Assembly: GCF_009498275.1 (NCBI RefSeq)
Contig: NZ_CP045643.1
Location: 930,001 to 994,000 of the forward strand
DNA: 64,000 bases
Source of the DNA: Streptomyces fagopyri
GTDB lineage: Bacteria; Actinomycetota; Actinomycetes; Streptomycetales; Streptomycetaceae
Direction: 5' to 3'
Numbering within the stretch: the stretch's first letter is position 1; each line of letters opens with the position of its first letter. This document shows positions 32,389 through 40,469 of the stretch, piece after piece. The notes beneath the pieces are model-generated. The model made no database searches. It was not told the DNA's origin and saw only the letters and a list, made by a program, of their open reading frames with translations. The position numbers and the translations under genes were made by a program.

Positions 32389-33158
32389 CAGGCGGCCCTG
32401 CGCAGGCCGGACATCACGTCGGCGACGCGGTCCGCGCTCGGCGCGTCCATGCCGTCGACGATCCTCCCGCCGCTGAGGAAGACGGCGTGGTCGGTGTGCG
32501 CGGCGGCCATCGGATCGTGGGTGACCATCACCACCGTCTGATGCAGATCGGTGACCGCCTGCCGCAGCAGCCCCAGGATGTCCCGCGCGGTCTCCGGGTC
32601 GAGCGCCCCGGTCGGCTCGTCGGCGAAGGTCACCTCCGGACGGGTGACCAGGGCGCGGGCGATCGCCACCCGCTGCTGCTGGCCGCCGGACAGCTGGGCC
32701 GGCAGCCGGGTCAGCCGTTCGCGCAGGCCGACGGCGGAGACGATGTGGTCGAACCAGTCCGCCTGCGCCTGTCGTCCGGCCAGCCGGAGCGGCAGCGTGA
32801 TGTTCTGCTCGACGGTCAGTGAGGGAAGGAGGTTGAAGGCCTGGAACACGAAGCCGACGCGGGTGCGCCGCAGCTCCGTCAGCCGTCGTTCCCCGAGCGC
32901 CGCCAGATCGTGCGGGCCGAGGCGGACCACTCCGGAGGTGGGCCGGTCCAGGCCGGCCGCGCAGTGCAGGAACGTGCTCTTGCCCGAGCCCGACGGTCCC
33001 ATCACCGCCGTGAACGTACCCGGCGTGATGTCAGCGCCGACCCGGTCCAGCGCCAGGACGGCCGTCGGTCCCTGTCCGAACCGCTTGGTCACGTCCCTCA
33101 GCCGCACCGCGTACCGCCCGTCGGCGGGGTCCGCCGGTTGTTGGTCCCAAGACCGCAC
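32388..33158 (-). CDS. ABC transporter ATP-binding protein (LolD/MacB type)
   Basis: A 256-residue ATPase. Walker A is GPSGSGKST, the Q-loop FVFQAFNLLPSLTVEQN, the signature LSGGQQQRVAIARAL, Walker B VTFADEPTGALD and the H-loop VMVTHDP. GTG 33158 has GAGGAG 5-6 bases upstream and removes a non-conserved 58-residue extension. It energises the FtsX permease whose gene overlaps its stop codon. The expected promoter lies between here and the divergent kinase gene. Confidence 0.92.
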   Translation of the reverse strand: MRSWDQQPADPADGRYAVRLRDVTKRFGQGPTAVLALDRVGADITPGTFTAVMGPSGSGKSTFLHCAAGLDRPTSGVVRLGPHDLAALGERRLTELRRTRVGFVFQAFNLLPSLTVEQNITLPLRLAGRQAQADWFDHIVSAVGLRERLTRLPAQLSGGQQQRVAIARALVTRPEVTFADEPTGALDPETARDILGLLRQAVTDLHQTVVMVTHDPMAAAHTDHAVFLSGGRIVDGMDAPSADRVADVMSGLRRAA

Positions 33159-33440
33159 TGTGACTCCTCGTACGACTTTTCCGTTGTCCTTGAGTGGTGC
33201 CTCCAGTGCATCGGCGACGAGGGGGCACGGCCTCGGCCGAACCGTCGAACCCGCGGCTCCGCCGGCCGGGCGAGACGGCGAGGCGGCCCCCGCCGTTCGG
33301 AGGAGGCGCGGTGCCGCCGGGCCGCCGGTCACGCGGCGCGTCTCCTCCGAACGGACGATGCCGTCAGGGAGGAGAACGACCGTCCGCTCTCAACCCCTGG
33401 GCAGACCGGCCCCGTCGAACGGGCGTCTACCGTGGGGTCC

Positions 33441-34742
33441 ATGGAGCTGATGGACTCGTTCGCCGGGCGTCGCGTGCCCCCGGCCGTCATCGACGCGGGT
33501 CTGGCCCTGCTGTTCACCGCCGCGTGCGTCGTACTCCCCCTGGCGATACCGCCCGACGGGCCCGAACTGCGCGTGCCGGACGGCGGGTGGCCGCCGCTCG
33601 TCCTGTTGTCCGCCCTGCCGTTCGCCGTCCACCGCCGGTTCCCGGTGCCCGCGCTGCTGGTGATGTCCGCGGCCGCCGCCGCGCTTCAGGGCCTCCGCTA
33701 CGTGCCACCGCTCTCCGGGGACGGCGGGATGTCCATCGGGCCGACCTACACGGCCGTGGCCACCGGTGTCTTCCTGACCGCCGTGCGGTGCGCCCCGCGG
33801 ACGGCCACCTGCGTCGTATCGGGGTTCGTCCCGGCGGTGGCCGTCACCGAGGCGGTCCTCGCCTCGGACGGCCACCGGGTCACCACCCTGCTGACCGACG
33901 CCGTGCTGCTGGTCGCCGCGTGGGCGCTGGGGCGGCTCGCCCGGGCCCGCACCGCCATCCAGAACCAGGCCCTGGAACGGGCCGCGGCGCTCGAACGCGA
34001 ACAGGCCGCGAACGCGCGCGCCGCCGTCATGGAGGAGCGGGCCCGGATCGCCCGCGAACTGCACGACATCGTCGCCCACAACGTCAGTCTCATGGTCGTG
34101 CAGACCATCGCCGCCGACCGGGTCCAGGACCGTGACCGTCACAAGGCCCACGAACTGCACGGCACCATCGAGGAGACCGGCCGGGCCACCGTCACCGAGC
34201 TGCGCCGACTCCTCGACGTGCTGCGGACCGACGAGGACGCGGAGACCGACCCGAACAGGGAACCGCCGCAGCCCACCATCGGCGCCCTGCCCACGCTGGT
34301 CGACTCGGTGCGCGCCGCCGGTCTTCATGTCGAGTTCAGCAGCACGGGAACCCCCGCCGGCCTCCCGGCCGGATCACAGCTCGCCGTGTACCGCGTCGTC
34401 CAGGAGGCCTTCACCAACACGCTCAAGCACGCGGGCCACACCCGTACCGCGCTCAGCGTCGCCTGGGAGCCCGACCGGCAGCGGCTCACCGTCCGGCTCT
34501 GCGACGACGGCCCGCCACCGGAGGGCCGGTCCGCGCGTCCGCCCGCCCCCACGCGGGGCACGGGGCACGGTCTGGTCGGCATGCGGGAGCGGATCGGTGC
34601 CGTGGGCGGCACCCTGCACACCGGCGGCCGGCCCGGTGGCGGCTACTGCGTGCACGCCGTCGTCCCCGTCCCCTCCCCCGATCCCCATCCGCACGAAGGG
34701 CACTCTCCGCATGACACCCATCCGCGTCCTGCTGGTCGATGA
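33441..34742 (+). CDS. Sensor histidine kinase (NarL/LiaS class)
   Basis: A 433-residue HisKA_3 kinase. The first 165 residues carry about five membrane helices with little extracellular sequence, typical of intramembrane-sensing kinases. The phospho-accepting histidine is H208 in ARELHDIVAHNVS. The ATPase domain has YRVVQEAFTNTLKHAG as N-box and GTGHGLVGMRERI as G-box. The C-terminal tail is His/Pro rich because the frame runs 32 bases into the response-regulator gene. Divergent from the ABC pair, so it probably senses or controls the transporter. Confidence 0.9.
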   Translation: MELMDSFAGRRVPPAVIDAGLALLFTAACVVLPLAIPPDGPELRVPDGGWPPLVLLSALPFAVHRRFPVPALLVMSAAAAALQGLRYVPPLSGDGGMSIGPTYTAVATGVFLTAVRCAPRTATCVVSGFVPAVAVTEAVLASDGHRVTTLLTDAVLLVAAWALGRLARARTAIQNQALERAAALEREQAANARAAVMEERARIARELHDIVAHNVSLMVVQTIAADRVQDRDRHKAHELHGTIEETGRATVTELRRLLDVLRTDEDAETDPNREPPQPTIGALPTLVDSVRAAGLHVEFSSTGTPAGLPAGSQLAVYRVVQEAFTNTLKHAGHTRTALSVAWEPDRQRLTVRLCDDGPPPEGRSARPPAPTRGTGHGLVGMRERIGAVGGTLHTGGRPGGGYCVHAVVPVPSPDPHPHEGHSPHDTHPRPAGR

Positions 34743-35382
34743 CCAGCCCATGATCCGGACCGGATTCCGGCTCATCCTGGAGGCCGAACCCGACATCAGC
34801 GTCGTCGGTGAGGCCTCCGACGGCGTCGGCGCCGTCGAGAGCACCGAGGCGCTGCGCCCCGACGTGGTGCTGATGGACATCCGGATGCCGCGCCGGGACG
34901 GTGTGGAGGCCACCCGCCTCATCGCGCGGGCGGGGTCGCCCAGCCGAGTCGTCATCCTGACCACGTTCGACCTGGACGCGCACGTCGTCGACGCCCTGCG
35001 TGCCGGGGCCAGCGGCTTCCTGGTGAAGGACGGTCCCGCCGACTCCCTGGTGGGCGCGATCCGCACGGTGGCCGCGGGGGAGGCCGTCCTCTCGCCGCGC
35101 GTCACCCACCGGCTGCTGGACCGCTTCGCCCATCTCGCCGCCCCCGCGGCGCCGGAGGTGCCGTCGCGGCTCGACGCCCTCACCGGCCGTGAGCTCGACG
35201 TGCTCCGCGCCCTGACCCGGGGGCTGTCCAACGCGGAGATCGCGCGCGAACTCGGCGTGGGGGAGACCACCGTCAAGACGCACGTCGCCCACATCCTGGA
35301 GAAGTACGGGCTGCGCGACCGGGTGCAGGCGGTCATCCTGGCCTACGACTGCGGGCTGGTCGTCCCCCGCAACACCGCCTGA
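34711..35382 (+). CDS. LuxR/NarL-family response regulator
   Basis: A 223-residue regulator. The receiver domain has DD at residues 10-11, the phospho-acceptor D56 in LMDIRMPRRDG and the lysine in FLVKDG. The C-terminal helix-turn-helix is LTGRELDVLRALTRGLSNAE then TVKTHVAHILEKYGLRDR. ATG 34711 has GAAGGG about 10 bases upstream. It overlaps the kinase gene by 32 bases and is its cognate partner. Confidence 0.93.
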   Translation: MTPIRVLLVDDQPMIRTGFRLILEAEPDISVVGEASDGVGAVESTEALRPDVVLMDIRMPRRDGVEATRLIARAGSPSRVVILTTFDLDAHVVDALRAGASGFLVKDGPADSLVGAIRTVAAGEAVLSPRVTHRLLDRFAHLAAPAAPEVPSRLDALTGRELDVLRALTRGLSNAEIARELGVGETTVKTHVAHILEKYGLRDRVQAVILAYDCGLVVPRNTA

Positions 35383-35496
35383 GAGCCTGGCGCCTGCGCG
35401 CGAGCCGGGGCCGGCAGCCCCGCCACCGTCGACGAGGAGAGGCCGGTCGCCCCGCGTGCCCGTCCCGCCCGTCCCGCCCGTCCCGTCACGCTCGTC

Positions 35497-36462
35497 TCAG
35501 CCGTCCTTCGCCTGGTCGAGAGGCGGTGTGCCGTGTGTGTGGAAGGACTCGATGGTCTTCAGACCCCACGCCTGTCCCTTGGCCCGCTCGGCCTCGGTCC
35601 AGGTGATCAGCGGCCAGTCGGGAGCCAGGACGAGCCGGGTGAGCGGGTTGCACAGTTCGACACGGTTGCCGCCCGGTTCGTAGACGTAGAGGAAGAACGT
35701 CTGCTGGATGGCGTGTTTGTGCGGTCCGGTCTCGATGAACACCCCGGTGTCCAGGGCGAGGTCGGCCGCGCGCAGGATGTCCTCACGGGTGTCGGTGGCG
35801 AACGCGACGTGGTGCAGCCGCCCGCGCGAACCGGTCCGGTCCTCGCTGTAGACGACGTCGTACGACTTGTTCGTGTACGTCAGCCACTTCGCGGTGATCC
35901 TGCCGACGTCCAGCCGGATCTGCTCGGTCGGCCGGGCCCCGAGCAGACGCTGGTGGAAGTCGGCGCCGGCGGCGACGTCCGCCGCCAGGTAGTTGACGTG
36001 GTCCAGACGACGTACGCCGACTCCGTGGCCCGGTTTGGCCTGGGGCTGGTTCTTCAGACCCGGCCGGAGCTCGTCCGGGGCCCGGTACCACTCCGACTCC
36101 CAGTACAGGGCGACCTCGTGACCGTCGGGGTCGGTGGTGACGTACAGCGGGCCGAGACCCGGCTCGTCCTCGGTCCAGCGGCCCTCGTGGCCCGCGACCT
36201 CCAGTTCGCCGGCCCGGCGCCGCAGGGCCTCCTGGCTGGAGGCGCGCAGTGCGGTGCGGCGCAGGCCCGAGGTCTCGTGGGCGGTGAGGACGAGGCTGTG
36301 GTGCTCGTAGTCGTCCCAGGTCCGCAGGTAGACCGAGGCGCCCTGGCTGCCGTTGACCGTCAGGCCGAGATAGTCGGTGAAGAACCGCAGACTTGCGTCC
36401 AGGTCCGGGGTGAGCAGTTCGACGTGCCCGAGGTGGGCGATGTCGCCATGGGGCGGGGCCAT
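35497..36462 (-). CDS. Type I (VOC) extradiol ring-cleavage dioxygenase, active-site variant
   Basis: A 321-residue two-domain VOC enzyme related to catechol and homoprotocatechuate 2,3-dioxygenases. The metal triad is intact: H155 in LDHVNYL, the histidine pair 217/218 in LHHVAF, and E269 in GNRVEL. Where family enzymes have a second-sphere acid/base histidine (KSHD-like), this has Y201 in NKSYDVVY. ATG 36462 has GAGGAG 6 bases upstream. It is the last gene of the GntR-hydratase-aldolase-tautomerase operon, so its product is probably 4-oxalomesaconate or a close analogue, making gallate a candidate substrate (inference). Confidence 0.82.
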   Translation of the reverse strand: MAPPHGDIAHLGHVELLTPDLDASLRFFTDYLGLTVNGSQGASVYLRTWDDYEHHSLVLTAHETSGLRRTALRASSQEALRRRAGELEVAGHEGRWTEDEPGLGPLYVTTDPDGHEVALYWESEWYRAPDELRPGLKNQPQAKPGHGVGVRRLDHVNYLAADVAAGADFHQRLLGARPTEQIRLDVGRITAKWLTYTNKSYDVVYSEDRTGSRGRLHHVAFATDTREDILRAADLALDTGVFIETGPHKHAIQQTFFLYVYEPGGNRVELCNPLTRLVLAPDWPLITWTEAERAKGQAWGLKTIESFHTHGTPPLDQAKDG

Positions 36463-36472
36463 CCAGGACTCC

Positions 36473-37561
36473 TCACGGACGAGGTGCGGCTGCGGCGGGC
36501 CGGGGGTAGACCGTGCCGTCGAAGATCTTTCGTGCGGTGCGGACGACAGCGGTGCGCCGGGCCACCGGAGTGGCACCGGCGGCGCGGTGGCCGATGTCGG
36601 CCTCGATGTCCAGGAATCCCGCGGGGTGCTCGATGCGCAGCAGGTCCCCGTGCGCGGGCAGCCGGGCGATGCCCTCTCCCACACCGCCCACCACGCGCAG
36701 GCCCGCCGCGACGCCGGCGGCGCCGAGCACCCCGATGGAGGGGTGGCAGCGCACCGGGATGAAGGTACGGGTCATGACGGCGCCGCCGTGCGACGGTGGG
36801 GCGAGCAGGCTGAGTTTGGGAACGGTGGCCCCTTCCACGTCACCGAGTCCCATCAGCTTCCCGGCCTCCAGCCGGATCGCGCGCAGCCGGTCGCCGAGCG
36901 CCCGGTCCTCCTCCAGGTCCCCGGGTTCCTCGTAGCCGGTGACGTGCAGGGCGGACGCCGCGATCAGTACGGTCGGCATCCCGTTGTCCACGCAGGTCAC
37001 CGGGGTGCCGGCCACGAGGTCGCGGGCGTGCCCGGTGGGCAGCAGCGGACGGGGGCCCGGCGGGAACTCGACCATCACCGGGGCGGCGGTCCCCGGCACA
37101 CCGGAGATCTCCGCCGGGCCGGCGTAGTCGACGCGGCCGCCTGGCGTGGCGAAGGTGGCGACGGCGAGGTCCCCGGAGTTGACCATGCGGATCCGTACGG
37201 AGGTCCGTTCGTCCCCCGCCCCGACCAGACCGCGTTCCACGGCGAACGGGCCGACCCCGGCGAGCAGGTTGCCGCAGTTCTGCCGGTCGGACACCTCGGG
37301 CCGGTCGACGCCGACCTGGAGGAACAGGTAGTCGACGTCCGTCTCGGGGCCGGCCGACGCGGAGATCACGGCCACCTTGCTGGTCACCGGGTGCGCTCCG
37401 CCGAGGCCGTCGATCTGGCGCGGGTCGGGGCTGCCCATGACCCGCAGCAGCAGGTCGTCGCGTGCGCGGGGACCGGGCGGGAGGTCGTCGGCCAGGAAGT
37501 AGGCGCCCTTCGAGGTGCCCCCGCGCATGAGCATGCAGCGCACCTCCTCGCCCGCGCTCAT
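36473..37561 (-). CDS. galD: 4-oxalomesaconate tautomerase (PrpF/DUF453 family)
   Basis: A 362-residue PrpF-family isomerase with the diaminopimelate-epimerase-like fold. RCMLMRGGTSKGAYF at the N-terminus, DRQNCGNLL with the first-half cysteine and FIPVRCHPSIGVLGAAG with the second-half residues are diagnostic of the family. GalD interconverts 4-oxalomesaconate keto/enol tautomers in gallate degradation. Its ATG overlaps the aldolase stop as ATGA, and the dioxygenase follows after 10 bases. An aconitate isomerase (PrpF proper) is unlikely because no methylcitrate-cycle gene is nearby. Confidence 0.8.
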   Translation of the reverse strand: MSAGEEVRCMLMRGGTSKGAYFLADDLPPGPRARDDLLLRVMGSPDPRQIDGLGGAHPVTSKVAVISASAGPETDVDYLFLQVGVDRPEVSDRQNCGNLLAGVGPFAVERGLVGAGDERTSVRIRMVNSGDLAVATFATPGGRVDYAGPAEISGVPGTAAPVMVEFPPGPRPLLPTGHARDLVAGTPVTCVDNGMPTVLIAASALHVTGYEEPGDLEEDRALGDRLRAIRLEAGKLMGLGDVEGATVPKLSLLAPPSHGGAVMTRTFIPVRCHPSIGVLGAAGVAAGLRVVGGVGEGIARLPAHGDLLRIEHPAGFLDIEADIGHRAAGATPVARRTAVVRTARKIFDGTVYPRPAAAAPRP

Positions 37562-38283
37562 GACACGGTTCCGTCGGAGACGTCGGGGGCGCCCGCGCAC
37601 TCCTCGTAGGGCCGGTACCGCACCCCCAGCCGTACGAGGGTCTCGCGCAGGCCGTAGCGGTCCAGGCCCAACTGGCCCTCGGCGAAGGCGGTCCGGGTGG
37701 CCTCCTCCTTGGCGGCGCGGGCTCCGGCCGCCCTGACGGCAGCGCCGGACTCCTCGCGGGGTACGCACATCACTCCGTCGTCGTCGGCGACGATCACGTC
37801 CCCGGGCCGGACGATCTGACCGCCCAGTACGACGGGCACGTTCACCGAGCCGGCCGTGGCCTTGACCGTGCCCCGCGCGCACACCGCCGTCGACCACACG
37901 GGGAAGCCCATGGCGCGCAGGTCGGCCGTGTCGCGCACCCCGGCGTCGATGACCAGTCCGCGCACCCCGCGGTACTGGAGCGCGGTGGCGAACAGTTCGC
38001 CGAACATGCCGTCGGTGGAGGGCGAGGTGGTGGCGACGACCAGGATGTCGCCCCGCGCGCACTGCTCGACCGCCGCGTGGATCATGAGGTTGTCGCCGGG
38101 CGGGCAGAGCGCCGTGACCGCGGTTCCCGCGATGCGTACGTCCTGTTGGACGGGCCGGAACCCGGGGCCGAGGCTGCCGCGCCGGCCCATGCCCTCGTGC
38201 ACCGTGGCCACGCCGTGGCCGGCCAGCGCCTCGACGTCCCCGGCGTGCGCGCGCGGCGGATCGGTGATGATCAGACCGCTCAC
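37558..38283 (-). CDS. galC: RraA-family 4-carboxy-4-hydroxy-2-oxoadipate aldolase
   Basis: A 241-residue member of the HMG/CHA aldolase (RraA-like) family. It cleaves 4-carboxy-4-hydroxy-2-oxoadipate to pyruvate and oxaloacetate. ATVHEGMGRRG at the N-terminus, GDILVVATTS and the metal/substrate motif VIDAGVRDTADL with its Arg-Asp pair are visible. GTG 38283 overlaps the hydratase stop as GTGA and has a GGAGGA 8-9 bases upstream. The context of tautomerase and hydratase distinguishes it from the RNase-E inhibitor RraA. Confidence 0.82.
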   Translation of the reverse strand: MSGLIITDPPRAHAGDVEALAGHGVATVHEGMGRRGSLGPGFRPVQQDVRIAGTAVTALCPPGDNLMIHAAVEQCARGDILVVATTSPSTDGMFGELFATALQYRGVRGLVIDAGVRDTADLRAMGFPVWSTAVCARGTVKATAGSVNVPVVLGGQIVRPGDVIVADDDGVMCVPREESGAAVRAAGARAAKEEATRTAFAEGQLGLDRYGLRETLVRLGVRYRPYEECAGAPDVSDGTVS

Positions 38284-39029
38284 GCCAGTTCCTCCGTGAC
38301 CTGCGGGTAGGGACGCATGTAGGCCTCGCCGTAGGTGGCGTGGGGCGGGCCGAGGTGGGGACCCGCGTTGCGCCTGAGCTGTACGCCGCGCCGTTTTCCC
38401 AGGTCGGTGTAGTACTCCCACAGGTGCTGTTGGGTGGCCAGGCACTCCATGGCCGCGCGCTTGGCCTCCCACACCGGGGTGATGTCGAGGAGGACCTCCG
38501 GCCTGAAGCCGCACATCTCCGGCTGGTGCGGCTCGAAGAAGAACACCGGAGGGGCGCCGATGGCCTCGCCTTCGGACGGGTAGCCGCCGGCCTGGGCCAG
38601 GACACGCGCGTCCAGCGCCATCCGCGCGGCGGCCGGGTGGTCGCCGTTGTAGGGGTCGTCCCGGGGATGGGTCAGCACCACGTCGGGCCGGGTCTCACGA
38701 TAGATCCGTACGAGACGGTCGGTCAGGTCCTGGGTCACCGGCAGGGGATAGTCGCCCGCGTCGAGGAAGCGGACCTCGGCGCCGAGCGCCGCGGCCGCCG
38801 CCTCGGCCTCCGTACGGCGCATCTCCTTGATCTCGGCCAACTTCCTTCCCTCGCGCCAGGCTCGGGCGGACTCACCGCGCTCCCCGTAGGTGAGGCACGC
38901 GATGGTCACCTTCTCCCCGCGGGAGACGGCCAGGGCGATGGCTCCCCCGGCCCGCCAGACGAAGTCCCCGGCGTGCGCGGTGATGACGAGCGTCGAACGT
39001 GGCGTGGTGGGCGCCTTGCCGTGCGTCAT
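38280..39029 (-). CDS. galB: PIG-L-family 4-oxalomesaconate hydratase
   Basis: A 249-residue zinc enzyme of the PIG-L/LmbE deacetylase fold. The motif that is usually AHPDD is here TAHAGDFVWRAGG; THPRDDPYNGDHPAA carries further ligands. GalB of Pseudomonas putida uses this fold to hydrate 4-oxalomesaconate to 4-carboxy-4-hydroxy-2-oxoadipate, which fits the neighbouring aldolase. ATG 39029 has AAGGAG 9 bases upstream. A true deacetylase remains possible in isolation, but the operon context is strong. Confidence 0.78.
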   Translation of the reverse strand: MTHGKAPTTPRSTLVITAHAGDFVWRAGGAIALAVSRGEKVTIACLTYGERGESARAWREGRKLAEIKEMRRTEAEAAAAALGAEVRFLDAGDYPLPVTQDLTDRLVRIYRETRPDVVLTHPRDDPYNGDHPAAARMALDARVLAQAGGYPSEGEAIGAPPVFFFEPHQPEMCGFRPEVLLDITPVWEAKRAAMECLATQQHLWEYYTDLGKRRGVQLRRNAGPHLGPPHATYGEAYMRPYPQVTEELA

Positions 39030-39077
39030 GGCTCTCATCTCCTTGGTGGACAGGCCGGTGGGCCCACCTCCGAGACG

Positions 39078-39728
39078 TCATTGGCGCAGTGCGTCGATGA
39101 CTCCCGCGAGGTGGCCGCGGACGGCCGCTTCGGCCGCCTGCGGGTCCCGGGCCCTGATCGCCTCGATCATGGCCAGGTGTTCGCTCAGGGACTGCTGGGG
39201 ACGTCCGGGCCTCAGGGCGAGCTGGAAACGATGGCGCACCAGCTGTCCGTTGAGCCGCTCCAGCAGCTCCACGGCGACCCGCTGGCCGGAGAACTCCCGG
39301 ATGCGGTCGTGGAGTTCGTGGTTGAGCCCGGAGTAGACCATGGGCTCGCCGTCGGCGACCGCCTTCGACATCGCCGTTCCCAGGACGGCCAGTTCGGTGA
39401 GCTGGTCCTCGGTGGCGGTGACGGCCGCCTTGGCCGCGCACAGGCCTTCGAGGGCCATGCGGCATTCGGTGATGGCCACCGCTTCCTCGACCGTCACGAC
39501 CCGCACCCGCGAGCCGCGGTTGCGGATCCGCTCGACCAGCCCCTCGGACTCCAGCTCGATCAGTGCGGCCCGGACGCTGGCCCGGGTGACACCGAACCGG
39601 TCGGCCAGCTCGTTCTCCACGAGCCGTTGGGCCGGCGCCATCTCACCCAGCAGGATCGCCTGCCGCAGGTGTGCCAGAGCGTATTTCCTGGCCTGCTCGC
39701 CGGTGCCCGGACGGGCTTCCTTCGGCAT
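39078..39728 (-). CDS. GntR-family (FCD/FadR subgroup) regulator
   Basis: A 216-residue regulator. The winged helix is ALAHLRQAILLGEMAPAQRL then ELADRFGVTRASVRAALIEL; the FCD ligand domain follows with ITECRMALEGLCA, NHELHDRIREFSG and SEHLAMIEAIRARD, the latter holding metal-binding histidines. AGGGAGGG lies just before the ATG. It is the first gene of the gallate-type operon, and an ATTGT-CA-ACAAT palindrome overlaps its -35 box. It is therefore probably an autoregulating repressor relieved by an aromatic or oxo-acid inducer. Confidence 0.88.
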   Translation of the reverse strand: MPKEARPGTGEQARKYALAHLRQAILLGEMAPAQRLVENELADRFGVTRASVRAALIELESEGLVERIRNRGSRVRVVTVEEAVAITECRMALEGLCAAKAAVTATEDQLTELAVLGTAMSKAVADGEPMVYSGLNHELHDRIREFSGQRVAVELLERLNGQLVRHRFQLALRPGRPQQSLSEHLAMIEAIRARDPQAAEAAVRGHLAGVIDALRQ

Positions 39729-39756
39729 CGTGCCCTCCCTGAGTGAGTGCCTGTCG

Positions 39757-39786
39757 AAACTAGAACCAGCCCGAGAGGATTGTCAA
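39757..39786 (-). promoter_or_regulatory. Promoter of the gallate-type operon
   Basis: Reading the minus strand: TTGACA (39786-39781), an 18-base spacer and TAGTTT (39762-39757). This is a near-consensus sigma70 promoter about 30 bases upstream of the GntR start codon. Confidence 0.6.
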
Positions 39787-39790
39787 CAAT
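39779..39790. promoter_or_regulatory. Putative GntR operator
   Basis: ATTGT-CA-ACAAT, a perfect dyad fitting the TNGT-ACNA form of FadR-type sites, directly over the TTGACA -35 hexamer. This predicts repression by steric exclusion. Confidence 0.6.
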
Positions 39791-40228
39791 TTTGTCCGGT
39801 ATGTTGCCGACACGCGTGCGGAGCACGGCGGTTGTCCGCCACACCGGCGCCACACCGGCGCCGAACCGGCCCAAGCGCCCCATGGGTCTCGCGAGGTTCC
39901 ACGCCGGCCGGACACGATCGGTCCGCGGTTCCACCGCGAACTCGGGCCGCCTGCCCGCACGTTGCGAGGGCGGCGTCCGCGGCCGGCCGGGCGACGGCTC
40001 GGACACCGCTCCGAGCGCCTCTTCCCCGTCGCCCTCAAGGCCGTGACCACCCGGGGGGCGAGGCGGGACCGTCGAGACACCCGCCCCTGGCGTGCGCGCC
40101 AGGAACGCGTGGGCATCCCGAACGCCGGGCGCCCCTCGGCTTCACCCACCGGTCAGGGCGCGAGAACGACGGCCTCGCCGTCGACCGCGCACCGCGCGGG
40201 GCGCGCACTCGGGGTCGGAAAACACATG
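39791..40228. other. Gene-free interval upstream of the gallate-type operon
   Basis: About 440 bases with no supported gene. Only a short direct repeat (CGCCACACCGG twice, about 39837-39860) is visible. Open frames here are GC-rich background. Confidence 0.5.
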
Positions 40229-40259
40229 AGCCCCGCCCTCCGAACCGGAGGGCGGGGCT
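40229..40259 (-). terminator. Terminator of the tRNA gene
   Basis: A perfect 13-bp stem (AGCCCCGCCCTCC and its complement) with the loop GAACC, beginning 6 bases past the 3' end of the minus-strand tRNA. On that strand it is followed by a T-rich stretch (TGTGTTTT), as in an intrinsic terminator. Confidence 0.8.
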
Positions 40260-40265
40260 GTGCGG

Positions 40266-40335
40266 AGCGCCGGGCAGGCCTTGCACCTGCATCTCCCCGC
40301 AGGAAGCGGGACGTCTTTCCTTGGACCACCGACGC
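40266..40335 (-). tRNA. tRNA-Gly (UCC)-like, aberrant T loop
   Basis: A 70-base cloverleaf on the minus strand. The 7-bp acceptor GCGUCGG/CCGGCGC has discriminator U and no encoded CCA. The D arm has a 3-bp stem and keeps GG in the loop. The anticodon stem UCCCG/CGGGG presents the loop CUUCCUG, so the anticodon is UCC (40304-40302), reading GGA. A 4-base variable loop is followed by the T stem GCAGG/CCUGC. The T loop reads UGCAAGG instead of TTCRANN. A strong terminator follows. It could be a specialised glycine tRNA or a decaying copy; the intact stems favour function. Confidence 0.6.
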
Positions 40336-40469
40336 CGGGCCCGCTACCGGAGATCCGGCGGCGTGCTCAAGATCGACTGTAACGGAGTAGCGCCGTGGGA
40401 CACAACTCGCCCGTGGCGGCGGCCCGTTTTCGCCCTTCTGTCGCCCGACCGACGCGGTCCGGATGACAC

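Noticed and set aside
35383..35496. Terminator between the response regulator and dioxygenase genes
   Set aside because: Only a short direct repeat of GTCCCGCCC is visible; no convincing stem forms.
37558..38283. RNase E inhibitor RraA
   Set aside because: The operon context of tautomerase and hydratase and the GVRDTAD motif favour the aldolase function of this family.
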